Positions 27,643 through 37,351 are shown, counted from the stretch's first letter. The stretch is DNA of 64,000 nt from Hyphomicrobiales bacterium (GCA_900473205.1 UCLB01000023.1:100748-164747), one strand, 5' to 3'. Program-made: numbers and translations. Notes: a model not told the origin generated them from the sequence alone.

Positions 27643-27983
27643 TGCAATCCCTCACACGCACGTCTCAAAGCGAAATACACTCACAAAAACTGGCCAACGA
27701 CCACACGGAAATGGCTAAAGAAATCGGACATGCGGGATCGGTGCTTGAAGCAGATTGGTCTAGATCGGGTGGCGGCCCCTGCTTTCCGCCACATATATCC
27801 CCTTCGCTATGCTGAAAGGACATAATACTGCATTCATTCCAAGCTGACTGCACCCTAGAAGTTTTCCCTTAAGAGGTACTTAACGTTGTGTGCAAGAAAT
27901 ATTTAGCGGGACAACCAAGCCATGGCCGGTGATTTGCGTGATTTCGCTTTCACAAGGCGCGCGAATCCACGAAAATGGTACCC
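27643..27983. promoter_or_regulatory. Divergent intergenic region before mutL
   Basis: A 341-nt gap between the PAS-receiver gene (minus) and mutL (plus). No gene is supported. It should hold both promoters, but I see no pair that I would name, and no strong inverted repeat. Confidence 0.35.
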
Positions 27984-29801
27984 ATGTCCATCAAACAGCT
28001 TTCAGAAACCCTGATCAATCAGATTGCCGCCGGCGAAGTCATCGAACGCCCTTCAAGTGCCGCCAAGGAACTGATCGAAAACGCCATCGATGCCGGTGCG
28101 ACCCGTATCGAAATCGCCACCGCAGGCGGCGGCAAGGGGTTAGTGCGCATTTCGGATAATGGCTGCGGCATGTCGCCCGACGATCTGGAACTGGCGATCC
28201 GCCGGCATTGCACCTCGAAGATTTCGGCAACGCTGGACGATATCCGCACGCTGGGTTTTCGTGGCGAGGCCCTGCCCTCCATCGGCTCTGTGGCCAAACT
28301 CACCATCACCAGCCGCCAGCAGGGCGCCGCAGAAGGTGCCATCATTTCGGTTGCCGGAGGCAAGCTTTCGCCAGTGCGGCCTGCGCCATCCAACACCGGC
28401 ACCATTGTCGAAGTCCGCGATCTGTTCTTCGCCACGCCTGCGCGCCTGAAATTCCTCAAGACCGAAAAGGCGGAAGCGGCTGCGATTACCGAAATCGTCA
28501 AGCGCATGGCGATTGCCTTTCCGCATATCCGCTTCGTGCTGTCAGGCACCGACCGTTCGACGCTGGAGTTTCCGGCAACGGGCGAAGATCATCTGGCGCG
28601 CATGGCTCAGATTCTTGGCGCCGACTTCAAGGACAACGCCATAGAGATCGATGCCGAGCGCGAAGACGTGACCTTGACCGGCTTCGCGGGCGTGCCGACC
28701 TTCAATCGCGGCAATTCGGCCCATCAATATATGTTCGTCAATGGCCGCCCGGTGCAGGATAAGCTTCTGCTTTCGGCCATTCGTGGCGCCTATGCCGAAA
28801 CCATCCCGCATGGCCGTTACCCCATTGCAGTTCTGTCATTAAAGCTCGACCCGGCGCTGGTGGATGTGAATGTGCATCCGGCAAAATCCGATGTGCGCTT
28901 TCGCGACCCTGGCCTCATCCGCGGGCTGATCGTCGGGGCCGTGCGGCAGGCATTGAGCCGGGAGGGGGACCGGGCCGCAACGACGGGCGCCGCGCAGATG
29001 ATGAATGCGTTTCGCCCCGGCTACAGCCCTTCGACAGTTCGGCCCTTCTCGTCGCAGGCATGGACACCTGCGACCTCGCCATCGCGCCCGCTGTCGGTCT
29101 CAAGCGATCTGGCACTGCGCGAAACCGCGCAATCGCAATTTACCGACATCACCATGCCGACGGCGCGGGCGGAGAGAGCCGATCCCACAGACAATGCGAC
29201 AGCGGTGACGGACACTGCCCGTTATCCGCTGGGGGCCGCGCGGGCGCAGGTGCACGCCAATTACATCGTTGCTCAGACGGAAGACGGTCTCGTCATTGTC
29301 GATCAGCATGCGGCCCATGAGAGGCTCGTCTTCGAGGAAATTCGCAAAGCCCTGCATTCCAAGCGCCCGCCTTCGCAAGTGCTACTGATTCCCGAAATCA
29401 TCGACCTGCCGGAAGAAGACTGCGACCGGCTGATGGAACATGCCGAAGGCTTCGACAGCATGGGGCTTGCCATCGAGCGCTTTGGGCCGGGAGCTGTGGC
29501 GGTGCGCGAGACACCGGCGATGCTGGGTGAGGTCAATGTGCAGGGTCTGGTGCGGCAACTGGCCGACGAGATCGCTGAATGGGACACGGCGGGCAGCCTT
29601 GCCAACAAGCTGGAATATGTCGCCGCAACCATGGCCTGCCATGGCTCGGTGCGCTCAGGCCGTCGCATGCGACCGGAGGAGATGAACGCGCTGCTGCGGC
29701 AGATGGAAAACACGCCGGGTTCCGGCCAGTGCAACCACGGACGTCCGACCTATATCGAGCTGAAGCTTGCGGACATCGAAAAACTGTTTGGCAGAAGTTG
29801 A
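27984..29801 (+). CDS. mutL: DNA mismatch repair protein MutL
   Basis: A 605-residue MutL. The N-terminal GHKL ATPase has [26 protein letters not shown] and [11 protein letters not shown] variable linker (about 330-410) separates it from the C-terminal dimerisation domain, which carries [12 protein letters not shown] (the DQHAx2Ex4E endonuclease motif), ACHGSVR and CNHGRP, so this is a nicking-type MutL of a MutH-less system. The start is ATG 27984 by homology (MSIKQL); ATG 27975 in the same frame is also possible, and neither has a clear Shine-Dalgarno. Confidence 0.96.
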   Translation: MSIKQLSETLINQIAAGEVIERPSSAAKELIENAIDAGATRIEIATAGGGKGLVRISDNGCGMSPDDLELAIRRHCTSKISATLDDIRTLGFRGEALPSIGSVAKLTITSRQQGAAEGAIISVAGGKLSPVRPAPSNTGTIVEVRDLFFATPARLKFLKTEKAEAAAITEIVKRMAIAFPHIRFVLSGTDRSTLEFPATGEDHLARMAQILGADFKDNAIEIDAEREDVTLTGFAGVPTFNRGNSAHQYMFVNGRPVQDKLLLSAIRGAYAETIPHGRYPIAVLSLKLDPALVDVNVHPAKSDVRFRDPGLIRGLIVGAVRQALSREGDRAATTGAAQMMNAFRPGYSPSTVRPFSSQAWTPATSPSRPLSVSSDLALRETAQSQFTDITMPTARAERADPTDNATAVTDTARYPLGAARAQVHANYIVAQTEDGLVIVDQHAAHERLVFEEIRKALHSKRPPSQVLLIPEIIDLPEEDCDRLMEHAEGFDSMGLAIERFGPGAVAVRETPAMLGEVNVQGLVRQLADEIAEWDTAGSLANKLEYVAATMACHGSVRSGRRMRPEEMNALLRQMENTPGSGQCNHGRPTYIELKLADIEKLFGRS

Positions 29802-29875
29802 GACATTCCCGCACCTCAGGCTGGCATTCCCGCCACGGCACGGTTAAAAAGACAGAGCGTCAGGAGACTAGAAGA

Positions 29876-30112
29876 ATGAACAGATTTGAAGGCGGCGGCA
29901 ATCGCGAAGCAAAGGTCGAATATCTCGACGGCGATATGCGTATCGTCCAGACCGGTTCGCATGTCGTCTGCGCCATGACTGGCAAGTTTATTCCGCTGGA
30001 CGAGTTGCGCTACTGGAGCGTCGCGCGACAGGAGCCCTATGCGGATGCCGAGGCCTCGATGGAAGCTGAAAAGCGCGCCGGAGCCCTGCCCAATCAGAAA
30101 CGCGCCAGCTGA
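29876..30112 (+). CDS. DUF2093 family small protein
   Basis: A 78-residue protein matching the alphaproteobacterial DUF2093 family (NREAKVEYLDGDMRIVQTGSHVVCAMTGKFIPLDELRYWSV). Function is unknown. CAGGAG at 29861-29866 supports ATG 29876; the much longer open frame through the end of mutL is a shadow. In related genomes this gene commonly lies near mutL and lpxK, as here. Confidence 0.85.
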   Translation: MNRFEGGGNREAKVEYLDGDMRIVQTGSHVVCAMTGKFIPLDELRYWSVARQEPYADAEASMEAEKRAGALPNQKRAS

Positions 30113-30155
30113 TCTCCAGCGGCCAGAATTTCACGGCCTGCTAAAGTAAATTGAC

Positions 30156-30190
30156 GTTGTGCACAACCCATCAGGAACATTCGCTGATGG
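30156..30190 (+). promoter_or_regulatory. Palindromes upstream of the DUF892 gene
   Basis: TTGACG at 30151-30156 could be a -35 element. It runs into a perfect 12-nt palindrome GTTGTGCACAAC (30156-30167), then an inverted repeat CCATCAG/CTGATGG (30168-30174, 30184-30190). These lie 56-90 nt before the start codon and look like regulator sites or a leader stem. Confidence 0.4.
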
Positions 30191-30245
30191 CGCTGGTTAG
30201 ATCAGCGTTGCAATGCACACGCACAATTTTCAATAGGAGCTGACT

Positions 30246-30743
30246 ATGGCCGAGAAGACACTCGACGATCTTTTCTACGACACGCTGAAAGACATTTATT
30301 ACGCGGAACGTCAGGTGCTGAAAGCTCTGCCGAAAATGGCACGCGCAGCCACTGACCCGAAGCTGAAGGCGGCGTTTGAAAAGCACAAGGAAGAAACCCA
30401 AGGGCAGATCGAACGCCTTCAGGAAGTCTTCGAACTCATTGGCAAGCGCGCTCAGGGCAAGACCTGCGAAGCAATCCAGGGCATCATCGCTGAAGGCGAA
30501 GAGATCATGGAAGATTACAAGGGCACTGCGGCACTGGATGCTGGCCTGATTTCTTCCGCACAGGCTGTCGAGCATTACGAAATTACCCGCTACGGCACGC
30601 TGAAGGCATGGGCTGAAAAGCTTGGCCACACAAAGGTCGTGCCATTGCTGGACGCCACGCTGACCGAAGAGTCCACAACGGATGAATCGCTGACCGAACT
30701 GGCCAGCGCATCGGTCAATGCCGCCGCTCAGAAGGCTGCATAA
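30246..30743 (+). CDS. Ferritin-like DUF892 (YciE/YciF) protein
   Basis: A 165-residue helical protein of the YciE/YciF family, a ferritin-like four-helix fold associated with stress. Marks are TLDDLFYDTLKDIYYAERQVLKALPKMA at the start, KHKEETQGQIERLQEVFE, and AVEHYEITRYGTLKAWAEKLG with Glu/His residues placed for a di-metal site. AGGAG lies 7-8 nt before ATG 30246. It stands alone between mutL-DUF2093 and the minus-strand lipid A genes. Its biochemical role is not established. Confidence 0.9.
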   Translation: MAEKTLDDLFYDTLKDIYYAERQVLKALPKMARAATDPKLKAAFEKHKEETQGQIERLQEVFELIGKRAQGKTCEAIQGIIAEGEEIMEDYKGTAALDAGLISSAQAVEHYEITRYGTLKAWAEKLGHTKVVPLLDATLTEESTTDESLTELASASVNAAAQKAA

Positions 30744-30760
30744 AATCGACGATACGACAG

Positions 30761-30788
30761 GAGCCGGGCGATTTGCCCGGTTCTGTTT
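30761..30788 (+). terminator. Terminator of the DUF892 gene
   Basis: AGCCGGGC...GCCCGGTT followed by CTGTTTATT. It lies 18 nt after the stop codon. A second, near-identical stem follows at 30800-30826. Confidence 0.7.
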
Positions 30789-30799
30789 ATTGAAGACAT

Positions 30800-30826
30800 A
30801 AAAAACCGGGCAATGCCCGGTTTTTT
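30800..30826. terminator. Bidirectional terminator
   Basis: AAAAAACCGGGCA-TGCCCGGTTTTTT is an almost loopless symmetrical stem with A and T tracts on each side, placed between the convergent DUF892 gene and the minus-strand membrane protein gene. It can serve both strands. Confidence 0.85.
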
Positions 30827-30838
30827 CCTATGCGGTTT

Positions 30839-31183
30839 TTATGGTGCGGGTTGTGCAGGTTGCGCGGGCAGAGTTGCCTGACCCGGATTAGGATTGCTGT
30901 CCGTGCCGCCGGTTGCAGGGGTCGTGCCTGACGGTGTGTTGTTATCGAAAGAGCCGGCGCCCTTCGCACCCGGATCAGCCGGTGCATTCGGTGTTGACGG
31001 ACCGGGGGCGGGCTGGGTTTCAGTCGTGGCCGGTGCTGTGCTTTCGCCCCACGTCTCAGCGACGATCCAGACGGCACCTGCCAGCAGCAGGCTGATGACG
31101 AGAATGACGAGAACCGGGCTTCCACGGAAACCCTGACGACTTTCGCGTGGGGTGAAGACCTTTTTTTCGGTACCCTGCGGCAT
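30839..31183 (-). CDS. Small single-pass membrane protein with Pro/Thr/Ala-rich tail
   Basis: A 114-residue protein: a basic N-terminus (MPQGTEKKVFTPRESRQGFRG), one membrane segment (PVLVILVISLLLAGAVWIVAET) and a low-complexity tail of Pro, Thr, Ala and Gly that should be periplasmic. AGGAGG lies 5 nt before ATG 31183, so translation is well supported. I know no function; many rhizobia have short proteins of this build. It lies downstream of lpxK on the same strand but behind a possible stem. Confidence 0.7.
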   Translation of the reverse strand: MPQGTEKKVFTPRESRQGFRGSPVLVILVISLLLAGAVWIVAETWGESTAPATTETQPAPGPSTPNAPADPGAKGAGSFDNNTPSGTTPATGGTDSNPNPGQATLPAQPAQPAP

Positions 31184-31205
31184 GAATTCCTCCTGAAACC
31201 TTTGG

Positions 31206-31224
31206 CGGGCACAGTGAATGCCCG
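31206..31224 (-). terminator. Possible stem after lpxK
   Basis: CGGGCA, a 7-nt loop and TGCCCG, 70 nt beyond the lpxK stop and just before the small membrane protein gene. It has no good T tract on the minus strand; weak evidence. Confidence 0.3.
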
Positions 31225-31295
31225 TCTTCTCAGGAAAAGCCCCCCAACGTCAGATTGTTCCTTCACGCCGGTGAGATTCAACGTTGCAGAGAGTG

Positions 31296-32327
31296 CTAGG
31301 AATGCTGCAGCTTTCGGCGGCGGCAATTCTCCATGGCAACATCGATGATCGTGCCTGCCGCATTGGGATCATCGAATGCCATGTCAATCTCGATCACGAG
31401 GCTGCTCGAGAGCAATTCTGACGTCAACCCGTGATGCCCGTTCAGGCGCACGGCATCCTTGGCGGTCGTTACCGGCAAGAGATCGAGCCTGTTGGCCTCC
31501 TCAAGCAAGTCGCGGATTTCCTCGTCGCTGAAATGGTGGTGGTCGGGAAAGGAGCGTTTGGAGACGATCTGCCCGCCCAGTTCCTCCACCGTGCGGTAGA
31601 ATTTGTTGGGATCGGCAATGCCCGCATAGGCCAGAACGCGTTTGCCTTCAAAGCCCGGCTGCGGACGCGGCTGAATGGAGGAGACGAAAACGGGCTTTCC
31701 GGCCCGCGCCGTGGTGCGGACAATGGCATCTGCGGCATTGCCGCTTCCCACCTTGAGGATGGCCGACAGCTGGCGCATCTGCTCATCCAGCGGTGCCCGG
31801 ACGGGACCTCCGGGAACGAGATGACCATTGCCGATGCCGCGCTGCGTATCGATGACGACGAGGGCATAATCCAGCGTCAGCCGCGCGCTCTGAAACCCGT
31901 CATCCATGATGATGAGATCGACACCCTCGGCCACCAGACGCTTTGCGCCCTCGACACGTCTGCGAGAGATGACGGTCATCGCCTCGCGCGCCAGCAACAG
32001 CGGCTCATCGCCCACATCGACGGAACGGTGATGGTTGGCATCGACCAGCGTGGTTACATCCAGCGTGCCGCCATAACCACGGCTGAGAAAACCGGGCTTC
32101 AGCCCCTTGTCGATTGCGGCGCGGGCGATGGCAATCGCGGTCGGGGTCTTGCCCGCACCACCCACGGTAAAATTGCCGATGCAGATGACGGGAACATGCA
32201 CGGATGCGCGCTTTGCCTTTTTCATCGTCCGCCCGGCGACCTTGCCGTAAACGAAGGAAAAAGGCGCCAACGCCCAAGCCTGCCAACCGGATTTTTCCCA
32301 CCAGAATGGCGGTGCTTCCGAAACCAT
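31296..32327 (-). CDS. lpxK: Tetraacyldisaccharide 4'-kinase
   Basis: LpxK phosphorylates the 4' position of the lipid A disaccharide at the inner membrane. The 343-residue protein opens with [25 protein letters not shown] (membrane-associated), then the P-loop [26 protein letters not shown], and [12 protein letters not shown] chose ATG 32327 (GGGGAC upstream); the open frame extends to 32480 over the neighbouring gene. It is the last lipid A gene of the cluster pmbA-cysQ-DUF4170-waaA-HAD-lpxK. Confidence 0.95.
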   Translation of the reverse strand: MVSEAPPFWWEKSGWQAWALAPFSFVYGKVAGRTMKKAKRASVHVPVICIGNFTVGGAGKTPTAIAIARAAIDKGLKPGFLSRGYGGTLDVTTLVDANHHRSVDVGDEPLLLAREAMTVISRRRVEGAKRLVAEGVDLIIMDDGFQSARLTLDYALVVIDTQRGIGNGHLVPGGPVRAPLDEQMRQLSAILKVGSGNAADAIVRTTARAGKPVFVSSIQPRPQPGFEGKRVLAYAGIADPNKFYRTVEELGGQIVSKRSFPDHHHFSDEEIRDLLEEANRLDLLPVTTAKDAVRLNGHHGLTSELLSSSLVIEIDMAFDDPNAAGTIIDVAMENCRRRKLQHS

Positions 32328-32422
32328 CCGTCCCCAAACTCCCGCTTTACCCGAATTGGTAGCAGCAGCTATCTGCCAGAAAGGTAAGGATTTTGCAAAG
32401 AGGTGGTTTGCAGGCTCGATGC

Positions 32423-33163
32423 TTAAGACGCCACGCGCTCTGGCAAGAGGCTTTCGAGGCCTGTAATATCCTCGAAACAATAGTCGCAGTCCGCCGACAG
32501 GCTCTCTTTAGAGCCCGTGCCGGTCAACACCGCCACCCGCAGGCCAGCACCAGCGTTGCGGCCCATATGCAGATCGTGATTGTTGTCACCCACCACAGCA
32601 ACACATTCCGGCAGCAGGCCGATAGCCTGGCAGAAACCCAGAACCATGCCAGGCTGTGGCTTGGTGCCATGGCCGCTATCGTAACCGGCGACGAAATCGA
32701 GATCGGCCTCAAAGCCAAACCGTTTGGCCAGTTCGCGAATGGAGGCTTCGTTATCGCTGGATGCGATGCCGAGCTTGTAGCCCCTGCCCTTCAGCCGAGC
32801 GAAGAAGGCCTTGAGATCAGTCACAGCGACGGATTTTCCAGCCGCATCGGTAAACAAACGGTCGAGGCGTTTCGTCAGCTCCAAGACATCACAAGGCGAG
32901 CCGGCAGCGACCAGACCTTGTGCAATCTGTGCCGTGTTCCCGGCGGCCAGAAGACTGTCCGCCGTGACATGGCCCGTAACCGGGTCCATGCCGCAGGCCA
33001 AAAGCAATCGGTCGGCAAGCTCCGCATCGCCCTGCGCTGCAATGGCTGCAAGCTCACGATTGACCGGACCCCAGCTGGCATCGTAACCGATGAGCGTTCC
33101 GTCCTTGTCGAACAGAATGGCGGCGATGCTAGCCACCGACCGTGCCGTGTTTGTCGCGTCCAT
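32423..33163 (-). CDS. HAD-family phosphatase between waaA and lpxK
   Basis: A 246-residue HAD hydrolase. The nucleophile motif is [10 protein letters not shown], the second motif IASSDNEA, the lysine region GTKPQPG and the last acidic pair [11 protein letters not shown]. It resembles Gph-type phosphatases. Its ATG at 33163 is only 4 nt from the waaA stop and has no Shine-Dalgarno, suggesting coupling. Its place inside a lipid A/KDO operon suggests a phosphatase in lipopolysaccharide or sugar-phosphate metabolism, but the substrate is unknown. Confidence 0.85.
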   Translation of the reverse strand: MDATNTARSVASIAAILFDKDGTLIGYDASWGPVNRELAAIAAQGDAELADRLLLACGMDPVTGHVTADSLLAAGNTAQIAQGLVAAGSPCDVLELTKRLDRLFTDAAGKSVAVTDLKAFFARLKGRGYKLGIASSDNEASIRELAKRFGFEADLDFVAGYDSGHGTKPQPGMVLGFCQAIGLLPECVAVVGDNNHDLHMGRNAGAGLRVAVLTGTGSKESLSADCDYCFEDITGLESLLPERVAS

Positions 33164-33167
33164 GGGA

Positions 33168-34484
33168 TCAGCCAACCGCGCTGCGTGGCTGGAGTTTCGC
33201 GGTCACCGTCAGCGGGTTGATATAGGGTTCCAGCGCCTTGACGGTGGAAGACAGTGCGCCACGCATATCCTGAATGACCCGGCCACCCGCATCGATCATC
33301 TTGTAGCGCTCATTATCGTTGACGAGCAGGTAATGCACGGCCTTGGCCAGCATTTCTACATCACGAATAATACGCCCGCCGCCGGAGCGCAGCAGCTTCT
33401 GATAGGCTTCGCGGAAGTTTTGCACATGCGCGCCGGACAGGACTGCGCAACCAAGCATGGCGGGTTCCAGCGGGTTCTGCCCGCCTTCTGCCATCAGCGA
33501 ACGACCGACAAAAGCCAGTTCCGTCAGCCGCAGATAAAGTCCCATCTCACCGATGCTGTCGCCGAGGAAAATATCCGTCTGAGGCGTGATGGCGTCGTTG
33601 CGGCTTCTGCGCGCCACATTAAGGTTCATGCCTTTCAGCATGGTCTCGATTTCATCTGCCCGTTCCGGGTGACGTGGCACGATGATGGTCAGTTGGCCGT
33701 TGCGGGATTTGATGGCCGAATGCACGGTACCGGCTGCCTTCTCCTCACCATCAAAGGTGGAGATGGCGGCCCATGTCTTGCGGTTGCCGATCTGGCGGCG
33801 ATAGGTTTCCAGCAGCGCGGCATCGCAAGGTGGTGGATCGGTATCGCCCTTCAGATTGCCGGAGACGACGACCGGCCATGAACCGAGATCGCGGAAGCGC
33901 TCCGCATCCAAATCCGATTGCGCAACCACAAGAGCCAGTTTGCTGAACAGCGCCTCGGCAAAATCCGAACGGCTGTGCCAGCGCCCGAAGGAGCGATCCG
34001 ACAGACGCGCATTGACGCGGATTTGCGGAATGTGACGGCGCTCCAGCTCCATCATCGTCACTGGCCATATTTCGGACTCGGCAGTAATCGCCGCATCAGG
34101 CGCCCAATAGGTCAGGAAACGGTTGACGGAAATCTTGATGTCGAGCGGGACATATTGGTGGATGACGTCATCACCCAGACGCGTGCGGCTAAGCTCTGCC
34201 GAGGTGACCGTGCCCGTGGTCAAAAGAACGTGAATATCGCGTTTGCGGATTTCGCGGATGAGCGGAACGAGAGCGAGTGTTTCACCGACGCTTGCGGCGT
34301 GAAACCAGACGAGCGGGCCACGCGGGCGCTCAGCACTGGGATAGCCGAAGCGCTCCATACGGCGGCGCTTGTCTTCCTTGCCCTTGGCGGAACGATACAT
34401 AAGATAGGGGCGGGCAAAAGGGTAAGCGGCAACGCCTGCAATTCTGTAGCCCGAAAGGGCGAAACGTGCGATTCGGCTGTTCAT
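33168..34484 (-). CDS. waaA: 3-deoxy-D-manno-octulosonic acid transferase
   Basis: WaaA (KdtA) adds KDO residues to the lipid A precursor. The 438-residue GT30 protein shows WFHAASVGETLALVPLI, LLTTGTVTSAEL, ESEIWP, RLSDRSFGRW and, near the C-terminus, GEMGLYLRLTELAFVGRSL and GGQNPLEPAMLG. I chose ATG 34484; the frame is open to 34595, but those extra residues are not family-like. Neighbours cysQ, DUF4170 and lpxK match the usual alphaproteobacterial order. Confidence 0.95.
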   Translation of the reverse strand: MNSRIARFALSGYRIAGVAAYPFARPYLMYRSAKGKEDKRRRMERFGYPSAERPRGPLVWFHAASVGETLALVPLIREIRKRDIHVLLTTGTVTSAELSRTRLGDDVIHQYVPLDIKISVNRFLTYWAPDAAITAESEIWPVTMMELERRHIPQIRVNARLSDRSFGRWHSRSDFAEALFSKLALVVAQSDLDAERFRDLGSWPVVVSGNLKGDTDPPPCDAALLETYRRQIGNRKTWAAISTFDGEEKAAGTVHSAIKSRNGQLTIIVPRHPERADEIETMLKGMNLNVARRSRNDAITPQTDIFLGDSIGEMGLYLRLTELAFVGRSLMAEGGQNPLEPAMLGCAVLSGAHVQNFREAYQKLLRSGGGRIIRDVEMLAKAVHYLLVNDNERYKMIDAGGRVIQDMRGALSSTVKALEPYINPLTVTAKLQPRSAVG

Positions 34485-34796
34485 GACATGCTGCCTTCGA
34501 TCATTTCGCGCAATGCTTTCCCCTGTGATCCCTGCCAGAGCATTGCGTCGCACAAACGGAAGTGTCCGCGCAGCTCTATCTTTTTGTTTAGCCATCGGAT
34601 CTTCGAAAACCGCGTCAGCGTTTTTCAGTCGATGTGTGGAAGCCTATTTCATATAAAAATGCGTCTTTTTTGTTTCAGAACAAAAATCGGCTCACGAAAA
34701 ATGTAAGCGGTAACCAGATGTTGTGCGTGCCCTTACGGGACTCGCACAACCTTTTGCTCTGTCCGGTATAGTACAAAGGAAGTAGGAACGCAGCGA
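34485..34796. other. Intergenic region between waaA and DUF4170 gene
   Basis: A 312-nt gap. It has an AT-rich part (34640-34700) that could carry a waaA promoter and a strong stem at 34720-34750 near the DUF4170 gene. No gene is supported. Confidence 0.35.
34720..34750 (-). terminator. Stem-loop after the DUF4170 gene
   Basis: GTTGTGCG...CGCACAAC with inner CCC/GGG forms a long stem, 46 nt beyond the DUF4170 stop on the minus strand. The T tract is poor, so it may only partly separate DUF4170 from waaA. Confidence 0.45.
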
Positions 34797-35033
34797 TTAT
34801 TTGCTTTGCGGGTCGAGCAGACGGTGCATATGCACTATAAAATAACGCATGTGAGCGTTATCCACAGTCTGCTGGGCCTTTGACTTCCACGCCGTGAGCG
34901 CAGTTGCATAGTCCGGGAAGATGCCAACGATATCGAGCGCCTTCAGATCGCGAAATTGTACGTCCTGAAGATTTTCAAGCTCGCCGCCGAATACGAGGTG
35001 CAGAAGCTGTTTCTGTTCGCCTGCTACAGTCAT
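34797..35033 (-). CDS. DUF4170 family small protein
   Basis: A 78-residue protein of the DUF4170 family, known from alphaproteobacteria and commonly next to waaA. Recognisable parts are QLLHLVFGGELENLQDVQFRDL and AHMRYFIVHMHRLLDP. It is probably cytoplasmic. No function is established; conserved position suggests a link with lipopolysaccharide synthesis. Confidence 0.85.
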   Translation of the reverse strand: MTVAGEQKQLLHLVFGGELENLQDVQFRDLKALDIVGIFPDYATALTAWKSKAQQTVDNAHMRYFIVHMHRLLDPQSK

Positions 35034-35103
35034 TTTCTTCTCTTCTTTCTAATATTCCAATTGCCCCGAGAAGACCCTCATCTGCGGGATTTCACCGCGA
35101 AAA

Positions 35104-35907
35104 TCAACCTCTCGCCGACAAGTTCAGCGGCTCCAGCAGCGCTGGAAGGATATGATTTGCTGCGGCGCACAATTCCGGGTGACTGACCGTGCGTCGATTG
35201 TAGATCAGCGGCTTTCCATCAAGGCTGACCAGCTGCCCGCCTGCCCGCTCTAAAATGAGATCGGCAGCGGCCAGATCCCAATCATGGGAACTGGCCTTGA
35301 CCAAAGTCCCATCGATACGCCCGTCCGACACCATGGCAAGCCGGTAGGCAAGCGACGGTACATGCGCAATGCGGTGGACGCGCGATTTCAAATCCTGAGG
35401 AAGCCGCGCAATCACGTCTTCCGGTGCGGCAAGCTCGATCTGCTCGCGACCGGCGGGTGAAACCGCCAAGGGCTGGCCATTCTTCAAAGCAGGCCCGGTA
35501 GGAAGTGCGGTAAATTCTTCGTCGAAGGCAGGAGCAACCAGCACGGCGGCAACCGGTCTGCCGCGATGGACGACCGCAACGCTGACGCACCATGTATCCT
35601 TACCGGCAATGAAGGCACGCGTGCCATCGATTGGGTCGACCACGAAGACGGTGTCTCGCGTCAGACGATCTTCATCATCGTCCGTTTCCTCCGAAAGCCA
35701 GCCATAGTCAGGGCGTGCACCACGCAGGACCGTTGCCAGAACCTCATTGGCGGCATAGTCCGCTGCGCTTACCGGCGAATGGCCCTGCTTCCACCAGACC
35801 TCCGGGTCTTTGCGGAAGAAATCCAGCGCGACGCGCCCGGCTTGGCGGGCTGCATCCACAATGAGGTCGAGATCGGGGCGCCAGTCTGCCCCTGTCATAT
35901 CGGTCAT
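35104..35907 (-). CDS. cysQ: 3'(2'),5'-bisphosphate nucleotidase / inositol monophosphatase family
   Basis: A 267-residue metal-dependent phosphatase. Both metal-binding motifs are present: GWLSEETDDD and DPIDGTRAFI, with HDWDLAAADLILERAGG near the C-terminus. CysQ removes the phosphate from PAP made during sulfate assimilation; the related SuhB acts on inositol phosphate, so substrate is by similarity. I chose ATG 35907 (another ATG is at 35898); the ORF extends further to 35988 without support. It lies between pmbA and the DUF4170 gene. Confidence 0.88.
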   Translation of the reverse strand: MTDMTGADWRPDLDLIVDAARQAGRVALDFFRKDPEVWWKQGHSPVSAADYAANEVLATVLRGARPDYGWLSEETDDDEDRLTRDTVFVVDPIDGTRAFIAGKDTWCVSVAVVHRGRPVAAVLVAPAFDEEFTALPTGPALKNGQPLAVSPAGREQIELAAPEDVIARLPQDLKSRVHRIAHVPSLAYRLAMVSDGRIDGTLVKASSHDWDLAAADLILERAGGQLVSLDGKPLIYNRRTVSHPELCAAANHILPALLEPLNLSARG

Positions 35908-36004
35908 TTCATCGTCGTTCGTTGCATGGCCCTGATGAGGGCCTGTTTCCAGAGCCTGACCATGCGCATGGCACGCGCGCCAAAGCAACCGCCGAATGGC
36001 GGTA

Positions 36005-37351
36005 TCAGCGTCCCGCTATGGTCATGCCTTCGATGGCGAGCGTCGGTGCGGCCACGCCATATTTGCGGTCTATGTCATTTGCAGGCGTGACCCGCATGAA
36101 CATGTCCTTGAGGTTGGAGGCAATCGTCACCTCGGATACCGGGAAGGCTTTTTCGCCATTCTCGATCCAGAACCCGCTTGCGCCGCAACTATATTCACCC
36201 GTCAGCAGATTGGCGCCATGGCCGATCAGTTCGGTGACGTAAAAGCCGGTGCCGACCTGCGCAATCAAATCCTGAGGAGAGATATCGCCCGGCTCCAGTG
36301 CCAGATTGGTGGAGGCCGGAGAGACCGACGTTCCGCCACGAACGCCGCGTCCATTGGTTTCCAGACCGATTTCACGCGCCGTCGATGTCGAAAGGAACCA
36401 GTGCTTCAGCACGCCGTCTTCGATCATCACAAGCTTTTCACCGCGCACACCTTCGCCATCGAAAGGGCGGGAGGATGGTCCGCGCACGATCTGGGGGTCG
36501 TCGGTGATCGACAGGCCCTTCTTCAGCACCTGCTGGCCCATCTTGTCGCGCAGGAAGCTGGTCTTGCGAGCGACCGATGCGCCATTGATGGCACCGGCAA
36601 TGCTGCCGACGAAGCCACGGGCGATGCGCGGATCGAACACGACCGTCACGTTGCTGCCGGTATCGACCTGACGTGGATTGACACGTTTGACCGTTTTTTC
36701 ACCCGCACGGCGGCCAATGTCTTCAGGATTGTCGAGATCGGCGAAATAGAGACGGCTGTCGTAGTCGTAATCGCGCTCCATCTTTGTGCCTTCACCGGCG
36801 ATAACGCTGACGGAGCGACCGAAGCGGCTGCCCATGTAACTGCCAGCAAAGCCATGCGAGGTGACCAACACCAGACCGCCCATACCGCTGGAAGCCCCGG
36901 CGCCCGAAGAATTGCTGACGCCCGGAACGGCCAGTGCCGCCTCTTCTGTCGCCAGCGCTGCCTCACGCAACTCATCGGCGGAGACTTCGGTCGGGTCGAA
37001 GAGTTGCAGGTCTTCGTAGGAATTTGCCAGCCGGTTGCTGTCCGCAAGGCAGGCATAGGGGTCTTCCGGCGAAACCTTGGCCATGGCGACGGCGCGTTCG
37101 GCCAGTGTCTTCAGGTCGAAACCGGGATTGGCCGAAACGCTGGCGACGCGCTTGCCGACAAACACGCGCAGCGAGAAATCGTCGCTTTCGGAGGATTCCG
37201 TGCTTTCCACCTTGCCGAGCCGCACGCCGACGGATTGCGAGCGCGACCGCACGATGACGGCGTCCGCCTCGTCCGCGCCTGCGCGGCGGGCCAGATCGAC
37301 CAGTTCACTGGCGCGCTCTAGAAGCTTGGAGGAATCGATATCTGAGGACAT
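36005..37351 (-). CDS. pmbA: TldD/PmbA family metalloprotease-like protein
   Basis: A 448-residue protein of the TldD/PmbA (TldE) family. Visible conserved segments are SRSQSVGVRLGKVESTESSE near the start, GLVLVTSHGFAGSYMGSRFG, NVTVVFDPRIARGFVGSI and ALEPGDISPQDLI. In E. coli TldD and TldE form a protease that matures microcin B17 and degrades CcdA; TldD carries the metal site, TldE lacks it, and this one appears to be the TldE/PmbA partner. First gene of the minus-strand cluster. Confidence 0.92.
   Translation of the reverse strand: MSSDIDSSKLLERASELVDLARRAGADEADAVIVRSRSQSVGVRLGKVESTESSESDDFSLRVFVGKRVASVSANPGFDLKTLAERAVAMAKVSPEDPYACLADSNRLANSYEDLQLFDPTEVSADELREAALATEEAALAVPGVSNSSGAGASSGMGGLVLVTSHGFAGSYMGSRFGRSVSVIAGEGTKMERDYDYDSRLYFADLDNPEDIGRRAGEKTVKRVNPRQVDTGSNVTVVFDPRIARGFVGSIAGAINGASVARKTSFLRDKMGQQVLKKGLSITDDPQIVRGPSSRPFDGEGVRGEKLVMIEDGVLKHWFLSTSTAREIGLETNGRGVRGGTSVSPASTNLALEPGDISPQDLIAQVGTGFYVTELIGHGANLLTGEYSCGASGFWIENGEKAFPVSEVTIASNLKDMFMRVTPANDIDRKYGVAAPTLAIEGMTIAGR

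Noticed and set aside
31431..32387. Long plus-strand open frame opposite lpxK
   Set aside because: Antisense shadow of a well-supported GC-rich gene, without ribosome binding site or recognisable protein.
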